A stretch of 64,000 bases of DNA, taken from positions 124,001 through 188,000 of the forward strand of contig CAWKAN010000026.1 of the NCBI GenBank assembly GCA_963847615.1, in the 5' to 3' direction. Positions 29,657-38,238 of this stretch are shown here, piece after piece. The notes below the pieces were generated by a model, which was not told where the DNA came from, did no database searches, and worked only from the letters and a program-made list of their open reading frames with translations. The DNA comes from Palsa-883 sp963847615. Lineage in GTDB: Bacteria > Pseudomonadota > Alphaproteobacteria > Acetobacterales > Acetobacteraceae. The stretch's first letter is position 1, and every line of letters begins with the position of its first letter. The translations under genes were made by a program, and so were the position numbers.

Positions 29657-29895
29657 GGTCGTCTTCCTCCCGATGGCGGGCGAATGCGCCGTCGTGGTGC
29701 GGCGGCCCCGCCTCACTTGTCGTCATGTCATAGGCGCGCCGGTGCGGGCCCGCTGCTTGCCGCGCCCCAAGGTTACCATGAGGTTTTTCGCGCCTGGCGA
29801 ATACAACATGGAATGGCGGCGCAAAAAGCCCCCCCGGGGACCTCGGGCACGCAATGCCCTTGGCCGTCATCCCGCGACAGTTTGAGAAACCCGGG

Positions 29896-30708
29896 CTAGC
29901 GCTCGAGCACCGTCCGCAAAAACTCCTGTGTGCGAGCCTCGCGCGGCGCGGCAAAGATGGTGACGGGGGCGCCTTGTTCGACGATGCGGCCATGGTCCAT
30001 GAAAATGACGCGCGAAGCGACTTGCCGGGCAAAGTTCATTTCATGGGTGACGACCAGCATGGTCATGCCGCGACCGGCGAGGTCGCGCATGACGGCAAGA
30101 ACTTCGGCGACCAGTTCGGGGTCAAGCGCACTGGTGGCTTCGTCGAACAGCATGGCTTTAGGGTCCATTGCCAGCGCACGGGCAATGGCGGCACGTTGCT
30201 GCTGGCCGCCTGAGAGTTCCTCGGGATAGTTGTCGGCCTTCTCGGCAAGTCCGACCTGCGCCAGGAGCTCCATGCCGCGCCGCCTCGCCTCCGCCTTGGG
30301 CCGGCGGAGGACATGGACCGGCGCCTCCGTGAGATTGCCGATGATGGTGAGGTGGGGGAACAGATTGAAATGCTGGAACACCATGCCGACCTGCGCGCGC
30401 ACGGCGGCGACGGCGCGGTTGCTGTGCGGGCGGAAGACGCCGCCGCTCTCGTCACGGTAGGCGATTTCTCCGTCGATGCGGATGCGGCCCTGCTGGGCGA
30501 CCTCCAGGTGGTTGATGCAGCGCAGCAGCGTGGATTTGCCACTCCCGGAGGGGCCGATGATGCAGACAACCTCGCCGGCGGCGACCGAGAGGTCGATGCC
30601 TCGCAGCACATGCAGCGAGCCGAAATACTTGTGCAGGCCTTCGATCTCGATCATTGGCCGCGCTTGCTCGGGCCGCGTTTCCTGGGGCCGGGCTTCCTGG
30701 TCGGTCAT
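29896..30708 (-). CDS. Polar amino-acid ABC transporter ATP-binding protein
   Basis: A 270-residue ATPase of the HisP/GlnQ type. Walker A is IGPSGSGKSTLLRC, the signature LSGGQQQRAAIARALA, and Walker B AMLFDEATSALDPE. An extra N-terminal Arg/Pro/Glu-rich tail of about 18 residues (QEARPQETRPEQARP) precedes the conserved MIEIEGLHKYFG, so the internal Met at residue 19 may be the true start. The start at 30708 overlaps the permease stop by four bases. Confidence 0.92.
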   Translation of the reverse strand: MTDQEARPQETRPEQARPMIEIEGLHKYFGSLHVLRGIDLSVAAGEVVCIIGPSGSGKSTLLRCINHLEVAQQGRIRIDGEIAYRDESGGVFRPHSNRAVAAVRAQVGMVFQHFNLFPHLTIIGNLTEAPVHVLRRPKAEARRRGMELLAQVGLAEKADNYPEELSGGQQQRAAIARALAMDPKAMLFDEATSALDPELVAEVLAVMRDLAGRGMTMLVVTHEMNFARQVASRVIFMDHGRIVEQGAPVTIFAAPREARTQEFLRTVLER

Positions 30709-31382
30709 GGGCGCCTGCGCCGGTAGCCGCCGCGGGTGACGCGTTCGAGGTAGCCGACCAGGCGGGCAGCGGGGAAGCTGACGGTGAAGTACATCAGCCC
30801 GACCACGGTATACAGGGTGAAATACTGGAAGTTCTGGGCGGCGACGATCTGTGCGGTGAACAGCACTTCCTGGATGCTGACGACCGAGCAGAGCGCGGTG
30901 TCCTTGAACAGCGAGATGAAGTAGTTGCCGAGCGTGGGGATGACGATGCGGATGGCCTGCGGCAGGATGATGCGGCGCATGGCCAGGCCGTGGGTCATGC
31001 CGAGCGCGGCGGCGGCGTCGTGCTGGCCGGCGGAGATGGCCTGGATGCCGCCGCGGTAGACCTCCGAGAGGTAGGCGGAATAGTTCAGCGTGAGCGCGAT
31101 GACGCCGGCGGTGAAAGAGGCCAGCCGGATGCCGACCTCCGGCAGCACGTAATAGATGTAGATGAGCTGCAGCAGCAGCGGCGTGCCCCGGATGACCTCG
31201 ACATAGGCCTTGATCAGCCAGCGCAGCGGCGCGAACCGCGACATGCCGCCGAGGGCCACCAGCAGGGCGAAGCCGAGGCTGAGGACGATGACGACGAAGG
31301 TGAGCTCGATGGTCAGCACGAGGCCGGCGAGCAGCGGGCCGAGATTGTTGACCGCGACCTTGGCGTTAAAAAGTTCGATCAC
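30705..31382 (-). CDS. Polar amino-acid ABC transporter permease
   Basis: A 225-residue HisM/GlnP-type permease with about five membrane segments. EVIRGTPLLLQLIYIYY is the family signature, and the coupling loop reads AAALGMTHGLAMRRIILPQA. One permease gene only, so it probably acts as a homodimer. Next to the ATPase (4-base overlap) and 85 bases after the binding-protein gene; the three form one transport operon. Confidence 0.92.
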   Translation of the reverse strand: MIELFNAKVAVNNLGPLLAGLVLTIELTFVVIVLSLGFALLVALGGMSRFAPLRWLIKAYVEVIRGTPLLLQLIYIYYVLPEVGIRLASFTAGVIALTLNYSAYLSEVYRGGIQAISAGQHDAAAALGMTHGLAMRRIILPQAIRIVIPTLGNYFISLFKDTALCSVVSIQEVLFTAQIVAAQNFQYFTLYTVVGLMYFTVSFPAARLVGYLERVTRGGYRRRRP

Positions 31383-31467
31383 GTCAGCTCAATCCGCCAC
31401 GTCGGTTCGATTCGACAACGCGATGCGGCCCGGGCGCAAGTTGCAGGGCGGCCCGGGCCGGCGCGGT

Positions 31468-32355
31468 TCAGGGATTGAGCTTGAACAGGACCAGGTTGCG
31501 GTCGCTCAGGCCGTACTTCTTGAGGATGTAGCTGACATGGCCGTTGGCGCGAAGCTCGGCCAGGCCCTGGGTGTAGCCGGCGCGCAGCGAGCAGTCTTCC
31601 TTGCGAAAGGCGTAGCGCGCCATGCCGTAGCCGCCGCCGTTGATGATGGCCGCCGGCACCGGGATGCTCCAGAGCGGATCGAGGTTGTTGTTGGGGTTGG
31701 CCTTGGCGAATTCGAGATAGACGATATCGTCTTCGAGAACCGCATCCAGACGGCCCTGGTTGAGACTTTGCAGCTCGTCGATCTCGGTCTTGAAGGGGGT
31801 GGTGGCGACGCCGATCTGGCGCAGGTAGGAATCGGCGGCGGACCCGGAGATGGAGCCGACCCGCTTGCCCTTCACGTCCTCATAGGATTTCACGCCCGCC
31901 GGGTTGCCCTTGGGGACGATGAGCACCGGACCGTACCAGTAGGCTGGCCCGGAGAAGCTGATCACCTTGTCGCGCGCCGGGGTATGGTGGATGTTGCCGG
32001 CGATGACGTCGGTGCGCTTGGAAAGCAGCGCGGGGACCTGGGATTCCCATGGCATCCATTCGACCCTGATGGTCTTCACGCCCAGCCAGTTCAGCACGGC
32101 CTTGTTGATTTCCCAGTCGATGCCGCTGGCCTGCTTGGTCTTTTCGTCGAGGATGGCTTCCGGCGGATTCTGCGAAAAGCCAAGGGTGATGCCGGTCTTC
32201 TGCGCCTTGGCCAGCGAGCCGTCGCCGCAGTGGTCGAACATCGGCTGGGATTCGGTGAAGAACGTCGGTTCCTGCGCGATGGCGGCCAGGGTGAAGCACC
32301 ATGCGAAGCCGCAGGCGAGGCTGAGGGTAAGGGCGAGGCGATGTGATCGGCTCAA
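31468..32355 (-). CDS. Amino-acid ABC transporter substrate-binding protein
   Basis: A periplasmic family 3 solute-binding protein of about 295 residues. A signal peptide (LTLSLACGFAWCFTLAAIAQ) is followed by EPTFFTESQPMFDHC; later blocks include DWEINKAVLNWLGV, RTDVIAGNIHHTPARDK and KGKRVGSISGSAAD. No ATG lies before the signal peptide; the TTG at 32355, with ggagga upstream, is the best start. A palindromic operator-like site sits just upstream. First gene of the transporter operon. Confidence 0.87.
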   Translation of the reverse strand: MSRSHRLALTLSLACGFAWCFTLAAIAQEPTFFTESQPMFDHCGDGSLAKAQKTGITLGFSQNPPEAILDEKTKQASGIDWEINKAVLNWLGVKTIRVEWMPWESQVPALLSKRTDVIAGNIHHTPARDKVISFSGPAYWYGPVLIVPKGNPAGVKSYEDVKGKRVGSISGSAADSYLRQIGVATTPFKTEIDELQSLNQGRLDAVLEDDIVYLEFAKANPNNNLDPLWSIPVPAAIINGGGYGMARYAFRKEDCSLRAGYTQGLAELRANGHVSYILKKYGLSDRNLVLFKLNP

Positions 32356-32378
32356 GACGCTTCCTCCGTTGCAAGGAT

Positions 32379-32395
32379 CGCGAAACCGTTTCGCG
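32379..32395. promoter_or_regulatory. LacI-type operator-like palindrome
   Basis: cgcgaaaccgtttcgcg is a perfect dyad around one central base and resembles GAAA...TTTC operators of LacI/GalR-family repressors. It lies 24 bases upstream of the TTG start of the binding-protein gene and about 255 bases before the divergent enolase-superfamily gene, so it could control one or both. No LacI-family gene is seen in this window. Confidence 0.5.
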
Positions 32396-32649
32396 ACCGG
32401 CAGCATGCTCCCGGTTTGCCGAGGCCCCGGTGGGTGCGCGGGAAAGACCGTGCCGAACCACCGGACAGGCAGGTACCTCCGCGGGGAGCGTCGCGGCTGG
32501 TGGACGCCGGCCGCCTCCATGCGCAGGGGCCATATGCGAAACCGTAGCAGATCGGCGCTGTCGCGCAACAGTCGCGGTGCCCGGGCTGGCCGGGCCGGGG
32601 ACGGCGGTCTATCGTTTTGCGATGGAGCTGACGGAGGACGCGAAACACC

Positions 32650-33774
32650 ATGAAAATCACCGATGTGGAGGCGATCTATCTGTCGCTGCCGGCGATCCAA
32701 CAGCGCACCGACAGTTCGCAGGATGCGCTGCTGGTCAAGGTGACGACGGATGCGGGGATCGTCGGCTGGGGCGAGGTGGACGGCAGCCCGCTGGTGGCCA
32801 AGGCGGTGATCGATGCGCCGTATTCGCACACCCTGGCCAGCGGCCTGCGCGCCGTGCTGATCGGCGAGGACCCGACGCAGACGACGCGGCTGTGGAACCG
32901 GATGTACCAGGCGACGCTGTATTACGGCCGCGGTGGGGCGGCGATCCAGGCGATGGCGGGGGTGGACCTGGCGCTGTGGGACATCAAGGGCAAGGCGCTG
33001 GGCAAGCCGATCGTGGAGCTGCTGGGCGGGGCGCTGCGCGAGCGGATGCGCGTGTATTCGTCGAACATGTTCCAGTTCACCGTGGAGGCGACGGTGGAGC
33101 GGGCGAAGCGCGCCATCGACAGCGGGCATACCGGCGTGAAGTTCGGCTGGGAGCCGTTCGGGCGCGACGAGGCAACCGACCTTCGCACCGTCGAGGCGGT
33201 GCGCCGCGCGATCGGCGACCAGAACGATTTCATGCTCGATGTCGGGCTGGTGTGGGACGCCAAGACGACGATACGCCGGGCACGGCTGTTCGAGCCATAC
33301 CGGCTGTTCTGGATCGAAGAGCCGCTGCACCCCGACGATTATTCCGGCTATGCGAAGGTCTCCGCCGCCTGCACGCAGCATATTGCGGCGGGGGAGGAGG
33401 AATGCTCGGTGGTGGGATTCGAGCGGTTGATCGACGAGGGTGGGGTGGATATCGTGCAGGTGGATCTGACGCGGTGCGGGTTCACCCAGGCGATGCGCAT
33501 TGCCGCCTACGCCGCGTCGCGCGGCCGCAAGGTGTGCAACCACAACTTCACAACCGACATCAACACGGCGGCATCGCTGCACTTCCTGTGCGCGATCGAG
33601 AACGCGCTGGTGATGGAGTACTGCGTGGAGCCGAGCGAGATTTCGCGCAGCCTGGCGCAGCGGCCGGTGACGATCCGGGACGGCTACGCCTATCTGCCGT
33701 CGGAGCCGGGGCTTGGGGTGGAGCCGGATCAGGCGATCATCGAGAAGTATCGTCAGCAACCAGGCGGTCGATAG
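32650..33774 (+). CDS. Mandelate racemase/muconate lactonizing enzyme family protein
   Basis: A 374-residue enolase-superfamily enzyme. The capping domain (MKITDVEAIYLSLP onward) is followed by the barrel: TGVKFGWEP for the lysine strand, MLDVGLVWD for the first metal ligand, IEEPLHPDD for the second, AGEEE for the third, and NHNFTTDIN for the late histidine strand. These enzymes abstract a proton next to a carboxylate (acid sugar dehydratases, racemases). Family membership is firm; substrate unknown. It diverges from the amino-acid ABC operon. Confidence 0.9.
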   Translation: MKITDVEAIYLSLPAIQQRTDSSQDALLVKVTTDAGIVGWGEVDGSPLVAKAVIDAPYSHTLASGLRAVLIGEDPTQTTRLWNRMYQATLYYGRGGAAIQAMAGVDLALWDIKGKALGKPIVELLGGALRERMRVYSSNMFQFTVEATVERAKRAIDSGHTGVKFGWEPFGRDEATDLRTVEAVRRAIGDQNDFMLDVGLVWDAKTTIRRARLFEPYRLFWIEEPLHPDDYSGYAKVSAACTQHIAAGEEECSVVGFERLIDEGGVDIVQVDLTRCGFTQAMRIAAYAASRGRKVCNHNFTTDINTAASLHFLCAIENALVMEYCVEPSEISRSLAQRPVTIRDGYAYLPSEPGLGVEPDQAIIEKYRQQPGGR

Positions 33775-33994
33775 CGGCCGCGCGGCGGACATCGCGCCGA
33801 CGCTCCGCCCGTCCGCCACCGTCATGGCCGGGCTTGATCCGCCCATTCGTCGCGGCGCGGTGCTCGAAGGGACGGCCAGGGCATGACCTTGGGGCGTGCC
33901 CTGGGGGCGGGAGACGCTGCGGCTGGCGATCGTCGATCGATGGGGTGGGGTGTTGGGGACGCCATGCCGACCGACCGGGGCGGTTCCCGGCCGG

Positions 33995-34483
33995 CAAGCA
34001 AGCAAGATTTTAACACGGAGGAAGCAAGACGAGGCACGAAGTCCACGGAGGATCGTGCGGCAGCAACCGGATCGACTCCGGATCGACTTCCGATGCGCGG
34101 CTGACGCTGTAGTTCCCCGCCCGGGCCTCGGGGGGTTCATCGCCCGCGGGCGCTTCGCGTGAAGCGCCATGCTTGCCTGCTCCGTGGTCTTCGGACCTCG
34201 CCTTGCTTCCTCCGTGGTAAAATCTTGGCTCATATGGCGTTGACGGTTGGACGGCCCCGTAGGGCGGAAAAGCGCAGCGCCTTCCGCCGTCGGACGGTGG
34301 CGGGATATGTTGTTGGGGACGTCGGCAGATGCGAGCGGCGCGCCCGGCGGTGGCGGAATATGCTGTTGGGGACGTCGGCAGATGCGAGCGGCGCGCCCGG
34401 CGGTGGCGGAAGGCGCTGCGCTTTTCCGCCCTACGGGGCCGTCCAACAGTCAACGCCATATGAGCGAAAATCTTGCTTGCTTG
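33995..34483. repeat. Palindromic element family B, copy B2 (interrupted)
   Basis: Begins caagcaagcaagattttaac like B1 and would end in aaaatcttgcttgcttg, but its right end is split by a 239-bp palindromic insertion at 34228-34466. The inner arms have drifted from B1 (aagcaagacgaggcacgaag and its partner). Confidence 0.8.
34228..34466. mobile_element. 239-bp MITE-like palindromic element with 9-bp target duplication
   Basis: Terminal inverted repeats of about 61 bp, starting gctcatatggcgttgac and continuing through gtagggcggaaaagcgcagc, agree except for one mismatch. The element is flanked by aaaatcttg at 34219-34227 and again at 34467-34475, a 9-bp direct duplication of element B2. Inside, a 53-bp unit is present twice in tandem (34305-34357 and 34358-34410). 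No coding capacity, so any movement would need a transposase in trans. Confidence 0.82.
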
Positions 34484-34621
34484 CCGCGGATCGAGCGCCC
34501 GGGCGCCATCAGGCGAGTGCCCGAACCAGCCCGTCATCCTACGCAACAGCACGAAGATGTGTAACTGTCACAGGCGCGGTCGGGATGCGGCTGCGATCAC
34601 GGCAAGGGAAGGAAACCGTCC

Positions 34622-35395
34622 ATGCAACCCAACCCGATGCGCGCCGGCGTGGAACGCGGCGAGGTGCAGATCGGCACCTGGCTCACCCTGGTGCGCACCC
34701 CCGCCATCCTCGCGCTGCTGCAAGCCGCCGGCCTGGATTTCGCGCGGGTCGACATGGAGCACACCGCGCTGACGATGGAAACGATCGCCGACATGGCGGT
34801 GCTGGCCCGCGCGCTGAATTTCCCCATCGCCGTGCGCCCGCCCAAGGCCAACCGCGAATGGATCACCCGGCTGCTCGACGTCGGGGTGTGGAACCTGCAC
34901 TGCCCGCAGGTGGAATCCGCGGCGCACGCGGCGGAGATCGTCGCCGCCTCGCGCTACGCGCCGCGGGGCTTGCGCGGCAACGGCGGGCTGAGCGCGGCCA
35001 CCGACTTCGCAACGACCGGCAGCGTGGCCGAGCGCCGCGCCTTCGCCAACCGCCAGGTCTTCGTCACCGTCATGCTGGAAACCGAAGCCGCCTTCGCCGA
35101 GCTGGACCAGATCGCGGCGATGGACGGCATCGACGCGCTGACCCTCGGCCCGGCCGACCTGGCGCAGGACCTGGGGGTGTTCGGCACGCCCGACCAGGCG
35201 CGCGTGCTGGACGAGAAGCGCGAGCTGATCCTGGCGGCGGCGAAACAGCACGGCAAGACCTGCGCGATGCTGGCGTCCAGCTTCGAGCAGGTGCAGCAAT
35301 GGAAGCAGGCCGGCGCGCTGCTGCTGGCCTATTCCAGCGACGCCGAGGTGCTGCGCGACGGCTTCGGCAGGGCGATGGCGCGGATCAAGGGGTAG
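34622..35395 (+). CDS. HpcH/HpaI-family class II aldolase
   Basis: A 257-residue HpcH/HpaI aldolase/citrate lyase-type barrel. GTWLTLVRTPAILALLQAAG, DFARVDMEHTAL, the metal-binding glutamate in VMLETEAAF and the aspartate of LTLGPADLAQDLG are seen. Members cleave 4-hydroxy-2-oxo acids to pyruvate plus an aldehyde. Together with the enolase-superfamily gene it suggests breakdown of an acid sugar or similar hydroxy acid. It is immediately followed by a truncated SDR. Confidence 0.9.
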   Translation: MQPNPMRAGVERGEVQIGTWLTLVRTPAILALLQAAGLDFARVDMEHTALTMETIADMAVLARALNFPIAVRPPKANREWITRLLDVGVWNLHCPQVESAAHAAEIVAASRYAPRGLRGNGGLSAATDFATTGSVAERRAFANRQVFVTVMLETEAAFAELDQIAAMDGIDALTLGPADLAQDLGVFGTPDQARVLDEKRELILAAAKQHGKTCAMLASSFEQVQQWKQAGALLLAYSSDAEVLRDGFGRAMARIKG

Positions 35396-35400
35396 GGGAA

Positions 35401-35485
35401 ACCATCCCGGCACCACCGGATCGTTCCGCCTTGCGCGGCAAGGTCGCCCTGGTGACCGGGGCCGGCCGCCGCCGCGGCTTCATTT
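35401..35485 (+). pseudogene. N-terminal remnant of a second short-chain dehydrogenase
   Basis: Directly after the aldolase stop the frame reads APPDRSALRGKVALVTGAGR then RRG before turning into unrelated sequence (FICRIYPAAP). LRGKVALVTGAGRRRG is a standard SDR start through the cofactor-binding glycines. The rest of the gene is absent, so this is a deletion remnant of an SDR that probably worked with the aldolase. Confidence 0.6.
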
Positions 35486-35944
35486 GCAGGATTTATCCTG
35501 CTGCTCCTTTCTCTAGCCCGCCCTGCGCTGATCCGGCTGGCGGACTGCCGGCCGGTTGGAGGGTGGTCGCGATCAACGCGATGAGAAACCGCTGCCGCGC
35601 GCCTGGCAGATGTCGGACTCGGTTGATCGGCCAGCGTCAACGCCAGCACGGTGGGGACCTCCACCGACGACCCGCTCGGGCGGCGCTTTTCCCAGACGGG
35701 GAGCGGGACGGCCAAGGCATTGGTCCGGCGGGGGCTACCCGATCGTCCCGGCGATCGCCTTCCTGAGCGCGACCTGGTCGGCGAACTCGAGCGTGCCCAG
35801 GTGGCGACGCCCGGCGGGGCCAGCGCCAGCAACCGCAGCAGGACAAAGTCAGACGCATCGGTGTTCTCCGTGCCGGGCGTGGGCCGGCCGGCGCGGTCGA
35901 TCGCCGGCATCCTGCCGGTGCTGGCTTGCGCAATCCTGGCTTTG
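35486..35944. other. Non-coding or decayed segment between SDR stub and ruvX
   Basis: About 460 bases with no convincing gene. A short hairpin gcaggatttatcctgc lies at its left edge. On the minus strand, short stretches such as ASDFVLLRLLALAPPG and, in another frame, GTLEFADQVALRKAIAGTIG before a stop look protein-like, so a small broken gene may be present. I could not assign a family. Confidence 0.4.
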
Positions 35945-36418
35945 TCACGCCTTGGCGTGCCGGCTGGCGTCCAGCGCCGCTTGCAGGATCCACGCCGCCG
36001 CCGCCCGGTCCACCACGCGCGCCCGCCGCTTGCGGCCGAGATCGGCCTCCCGCACCAGCATGCGGTTCACCGCCGCACTCGACAGCCGCTCGTCCCACAT
36101 CGTCGCCGGCAGCCCGGTCATCTCCGACAGCGCCAGCGCCCAGTCGCGCGCCGCCTGCGCCGCCGGGCCGAAGCTGCCGTCCATCGACAGCGGCAGCCCG
36201 ACCACCAGCCCGCCCACCCCCTCCTTGCGCGCGATCGTCATCAGCGTGTCGGCGATGTGGCGCAGCCGGATGCGCGGCAGGCTGCCGTAGGGGCTGGCCA
36301 GGGTCAGCCCGACGTCCGACAGCGCCACGCCGATCGTCTTGGCGCCGGGGTCGAGGCCGAGCAGCCGCTGCCCCGGGGCCAGAAGCGCGCGCAGCTCCGT
36401 CAGGTTGAACAGTGCCAT
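35945..36418 (-). CDS. ruvX: Pre-16S rRNA nuclease/Holliday junction resolvase-like RuvX (YqgF)
   Basis: A 157-residue YqgF/RuvX nuclease. LLGLDPGAKTIGVALSD carries the first catalytic aspartate, GLVVGLPLSMDGSFGPAA is the conserved loop, and the ATMWDERLSSAAVNRML region holds further acidic residues. It helps process the 5' end of 16S rRNA. The ATG at 36418 agrees with the family start. It diverges from gatCAB, with a 51-base gap between the start codons. Confidence 0.92.
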   Translation of the reverse strand: MALFNLTELRALLAPGQRLLGLDPGAKTIGVALSDVGLTLASPYGSLPRIRLRHIADTLMTIARKEGVGGLVVGLPLSMDGSFGPAAQAARDWALALSEMTGLPATMWDERLSSAAVNRMLVREADLGRKRRARVVDRAAAAWILQAALDASRHAKA

Positions 36419-36469
36419 CCCCCCCGTTATGGTCCGCCCCCTTCTCGCAGCCAAGGTTGGTGCCGCCCC

Positions 36470-36757
36470 ATGTCGCTCGACGCCGCGACCGTCCGTCGCA
36501 TTGCCGCGCTCGCCCGCCTCCGCGTGGCCGACGCCGAGGTCGCCACGCTGCAAACCGAGCTGAACGCCATCCTGGGCTGGATCGAGCAGTTGAACGAGGT
36601 GAACGTCGATGGCATCGAGCCGCTGGCCGGCGCGGCGCAGATGGCGCTGAAGATGCGCGCGGACGTGGTGACCGATGGCGGCTACCCGGAGAAGGTGCTG
36701 GCCAACGCGCCGGAGCGGGCGGGGAGCTTCTTCGTCGTGCCGAAGGTGGTGGAATGA
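36470..36757 (+). CDS. gatC: Asp-tRNA(Asn)/Glu-tRNA(Gln) amidotransferase subunit GatC
   Basis: A 95-residue GatC. AATVRRIAALARLRV, ELNAILGWIEQLNEVNVDGI and a C-terminal FVVPKVVE are typical. GatC stabilises the GatA-GatB complex that makes Gln-tRNA(Gln) and Asn-tRNA(Asn) by transamidation. The stop overlaps the gatA start by four bases. Confidence 0.95.
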   Translation: MSLDAATVRRIAALARLRVADAEVATLQTELNAILGWIEQLNEVNVDGIEPLAGAAQMALKMRADVVTDGGYPEKVLANAPERAGSFFVVPKVVE

Positions 36758-38235
36758 GCCTCACCGACCTGACGCTCGCCGCCGCCCGTGACGGGTTGCG
36801 CGCCAAGCGCTTCACCGCCGAGGACCTGACGCGCGCGCATCTGGAGGCGATCGAGGTCCTCAACCCGCGGCTGAACGCCTACGTCACCGTCAGCCACGCC
36901 CGCGCGATGGACCAGGCGCGCGCCGCCGATGCCGCCCTGGCGCGCGGCGAGGCGCGCGCGCTGACCGGCATCCCGCTGGCGATCAAGGACCTGTTCTGCA
37001 CCGAAGGGGTGCGCACCACGGCGGGCAGCCGGATCCTCGGGCCGTTCGTGCCGCCGTACGAGAGCACCGTCACCGCCAACCTGCTGCGCGACGGCGCGGT
37101 GTTCCTCGGCAAGGCCAACATGGACGAGTTCGCCATGGGCTCGTCCAACATGACCTCGGCCTGGGGCGCGGTGGAGAACCCGTGGAAGCGGCGCCAGGAC
37201 AGCAGCGCCGTGCTGGTGCCGGGCGGGTCGTCCGGCGGGTCGGCCGCGGCGGTCGCGGCGCGGCTGGCGCTGGGGGCGACCGGGACGGACACCGGCGGGT
37301 CGATCCGCCAGCCGGCCGCGTTCTGCGGCATCGCCGGGATCAAGCCGACCTATGGCCGCTGCTCGCGCTGGGGGGTGGTGGCGTTCGCGTCGTCGCTGGA
37401 CCATCCCGGGCCGTTCGCCCGCACGGTGGAGGATTGCGCGATCCTGCTGGGCTCGATGGCCGGGCACGATCCGAAGGATTCCACCAGCGCCGATGTGAAG
37501 GTGCCCGACTTCGCCGCCGCCTGCGGGCGCGGCGTGAAGGGGATGCGCATCGGCGTGCCGCGCGAGTACCGCATGGACGGCATGCCGGAGGAGATCGAGG
37601 CGCTGTGGCAGCAGGGCCTGGGCTGGCTGCGCGCGGCCGGGGCCGAGATCGTCAACGTGTCGCTGCCGCACACCAAATACGGGTTGGCGACCTACTACAT
37701 CATCGCGCCGGCCGAGGCGTCGTCGAACCTGGCGCGCTACGACGGCGTGCGATTCGGGCTGCGCGAGGAGGGGGCCGACCTGCGCGAGCTGTACGAGAAG
37801 ACCCGCGCCGCCGGGTTCGGCGCCGAGGTGCGCCGGCGCATCATGATCGGCACCTACGTGCTGTCGGCCGGCTACTACGACGCCTATTATTTGCGCGCGC
37901 AGAAACTGCGGGCGCTGGTGCTGCGCGACTTCACCGAGGCGTTCGGCAAGGTCGATGCGATGCTGACGCCGACCGCGCCGTCCGCGGCGTTCGCGCAGGG
38001 CGACAACATGGACGACCCGATCAAGATGTATCTGAACGACGTGTTCACCGTGCCGCTGAACCTGGCCGGCGTGCCGGGGATGAGCGTGCCGGCCGGGCTG
38101 GACGCCAACGGGCTGCCGCTGGGCTTGCAGGTGATCGGCAAACCGTTCGATGAGGCAACGGTGTTCGCGGTGGCGGCGGCGGTGGAGCGCGCGGCCGGGT
38201 TCGCCGCGCTGCCGGCGATCAGGGCGGGAGGCTGA
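36754..38235 (+). CDS. gatA: Asp-tRNA(Asn)/Glu-tRNA(Gln) amidotransferase subunit GatA
   Basis: A 493-residue amidase-signature enzyme. The catalytic Ser-cisSer-Lys triad is visible: lysine in IPLAIKDLFCTEG near residue 79, and the two serines in PGGSSGGSAAAVA and TDTGGSIRQPAAFCG. GatA frees ammonia from glutamine for GatB. Length and motifs are normal. It overlaps gatC and is followed by gatB after three bases. Confidence 0.96.
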   Translation: MSLTDLTLAAARDGLRAKRFTAEDLTRAHLEAIEVLNPRLNAYVTVSHARAMDQARAADAALARGEARALTGIPLAIKDLFCTEGVRTTAGSRILGPFVPPYESTVTANLLRDGAVFLGKANMDEFAMGSSNMTSAWGAVENPWKRRQDSSAVLVPGGSSGGSAAAVAARLALGATGTDTGGSIRQPAAFCGIAGIKPTYGRCSRWGVVAFASSLDHPGPFARTVEDCAILLGSMAGHDPKDSTSADVKVPDFAAACGRGVKGMRIGVPREYRMDGMPEEIEALWQQGLGWLRAAGAEIVNVSLPHTKYGLATYYIIAPAEASSNLARYDGVRFGLREEGADLRELYEKTRAAGFGAEVRRRIMIGTYVLSAGYYDAYYLRAQKLRALVLRDFTEAFGKVDAMLTPTAPSAAFAQGDNMDDPIKMYLNDVFTVPLNLAGVPGMSVPAGLDANGLPLGLQVIGKPFDEATVFAVAAAVERAAGFAALPAIRAGG

Positions 38236-38238
38236 GGC

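Noticed and set aside
35329..35910. Minus-strand 193-codon open frame between the aldolase and ruvX
   Set aside because: No family recognised and it runs into the antisense of the SDR remnant and the aldolase end; only short protein-like patches, noted in the region entry.
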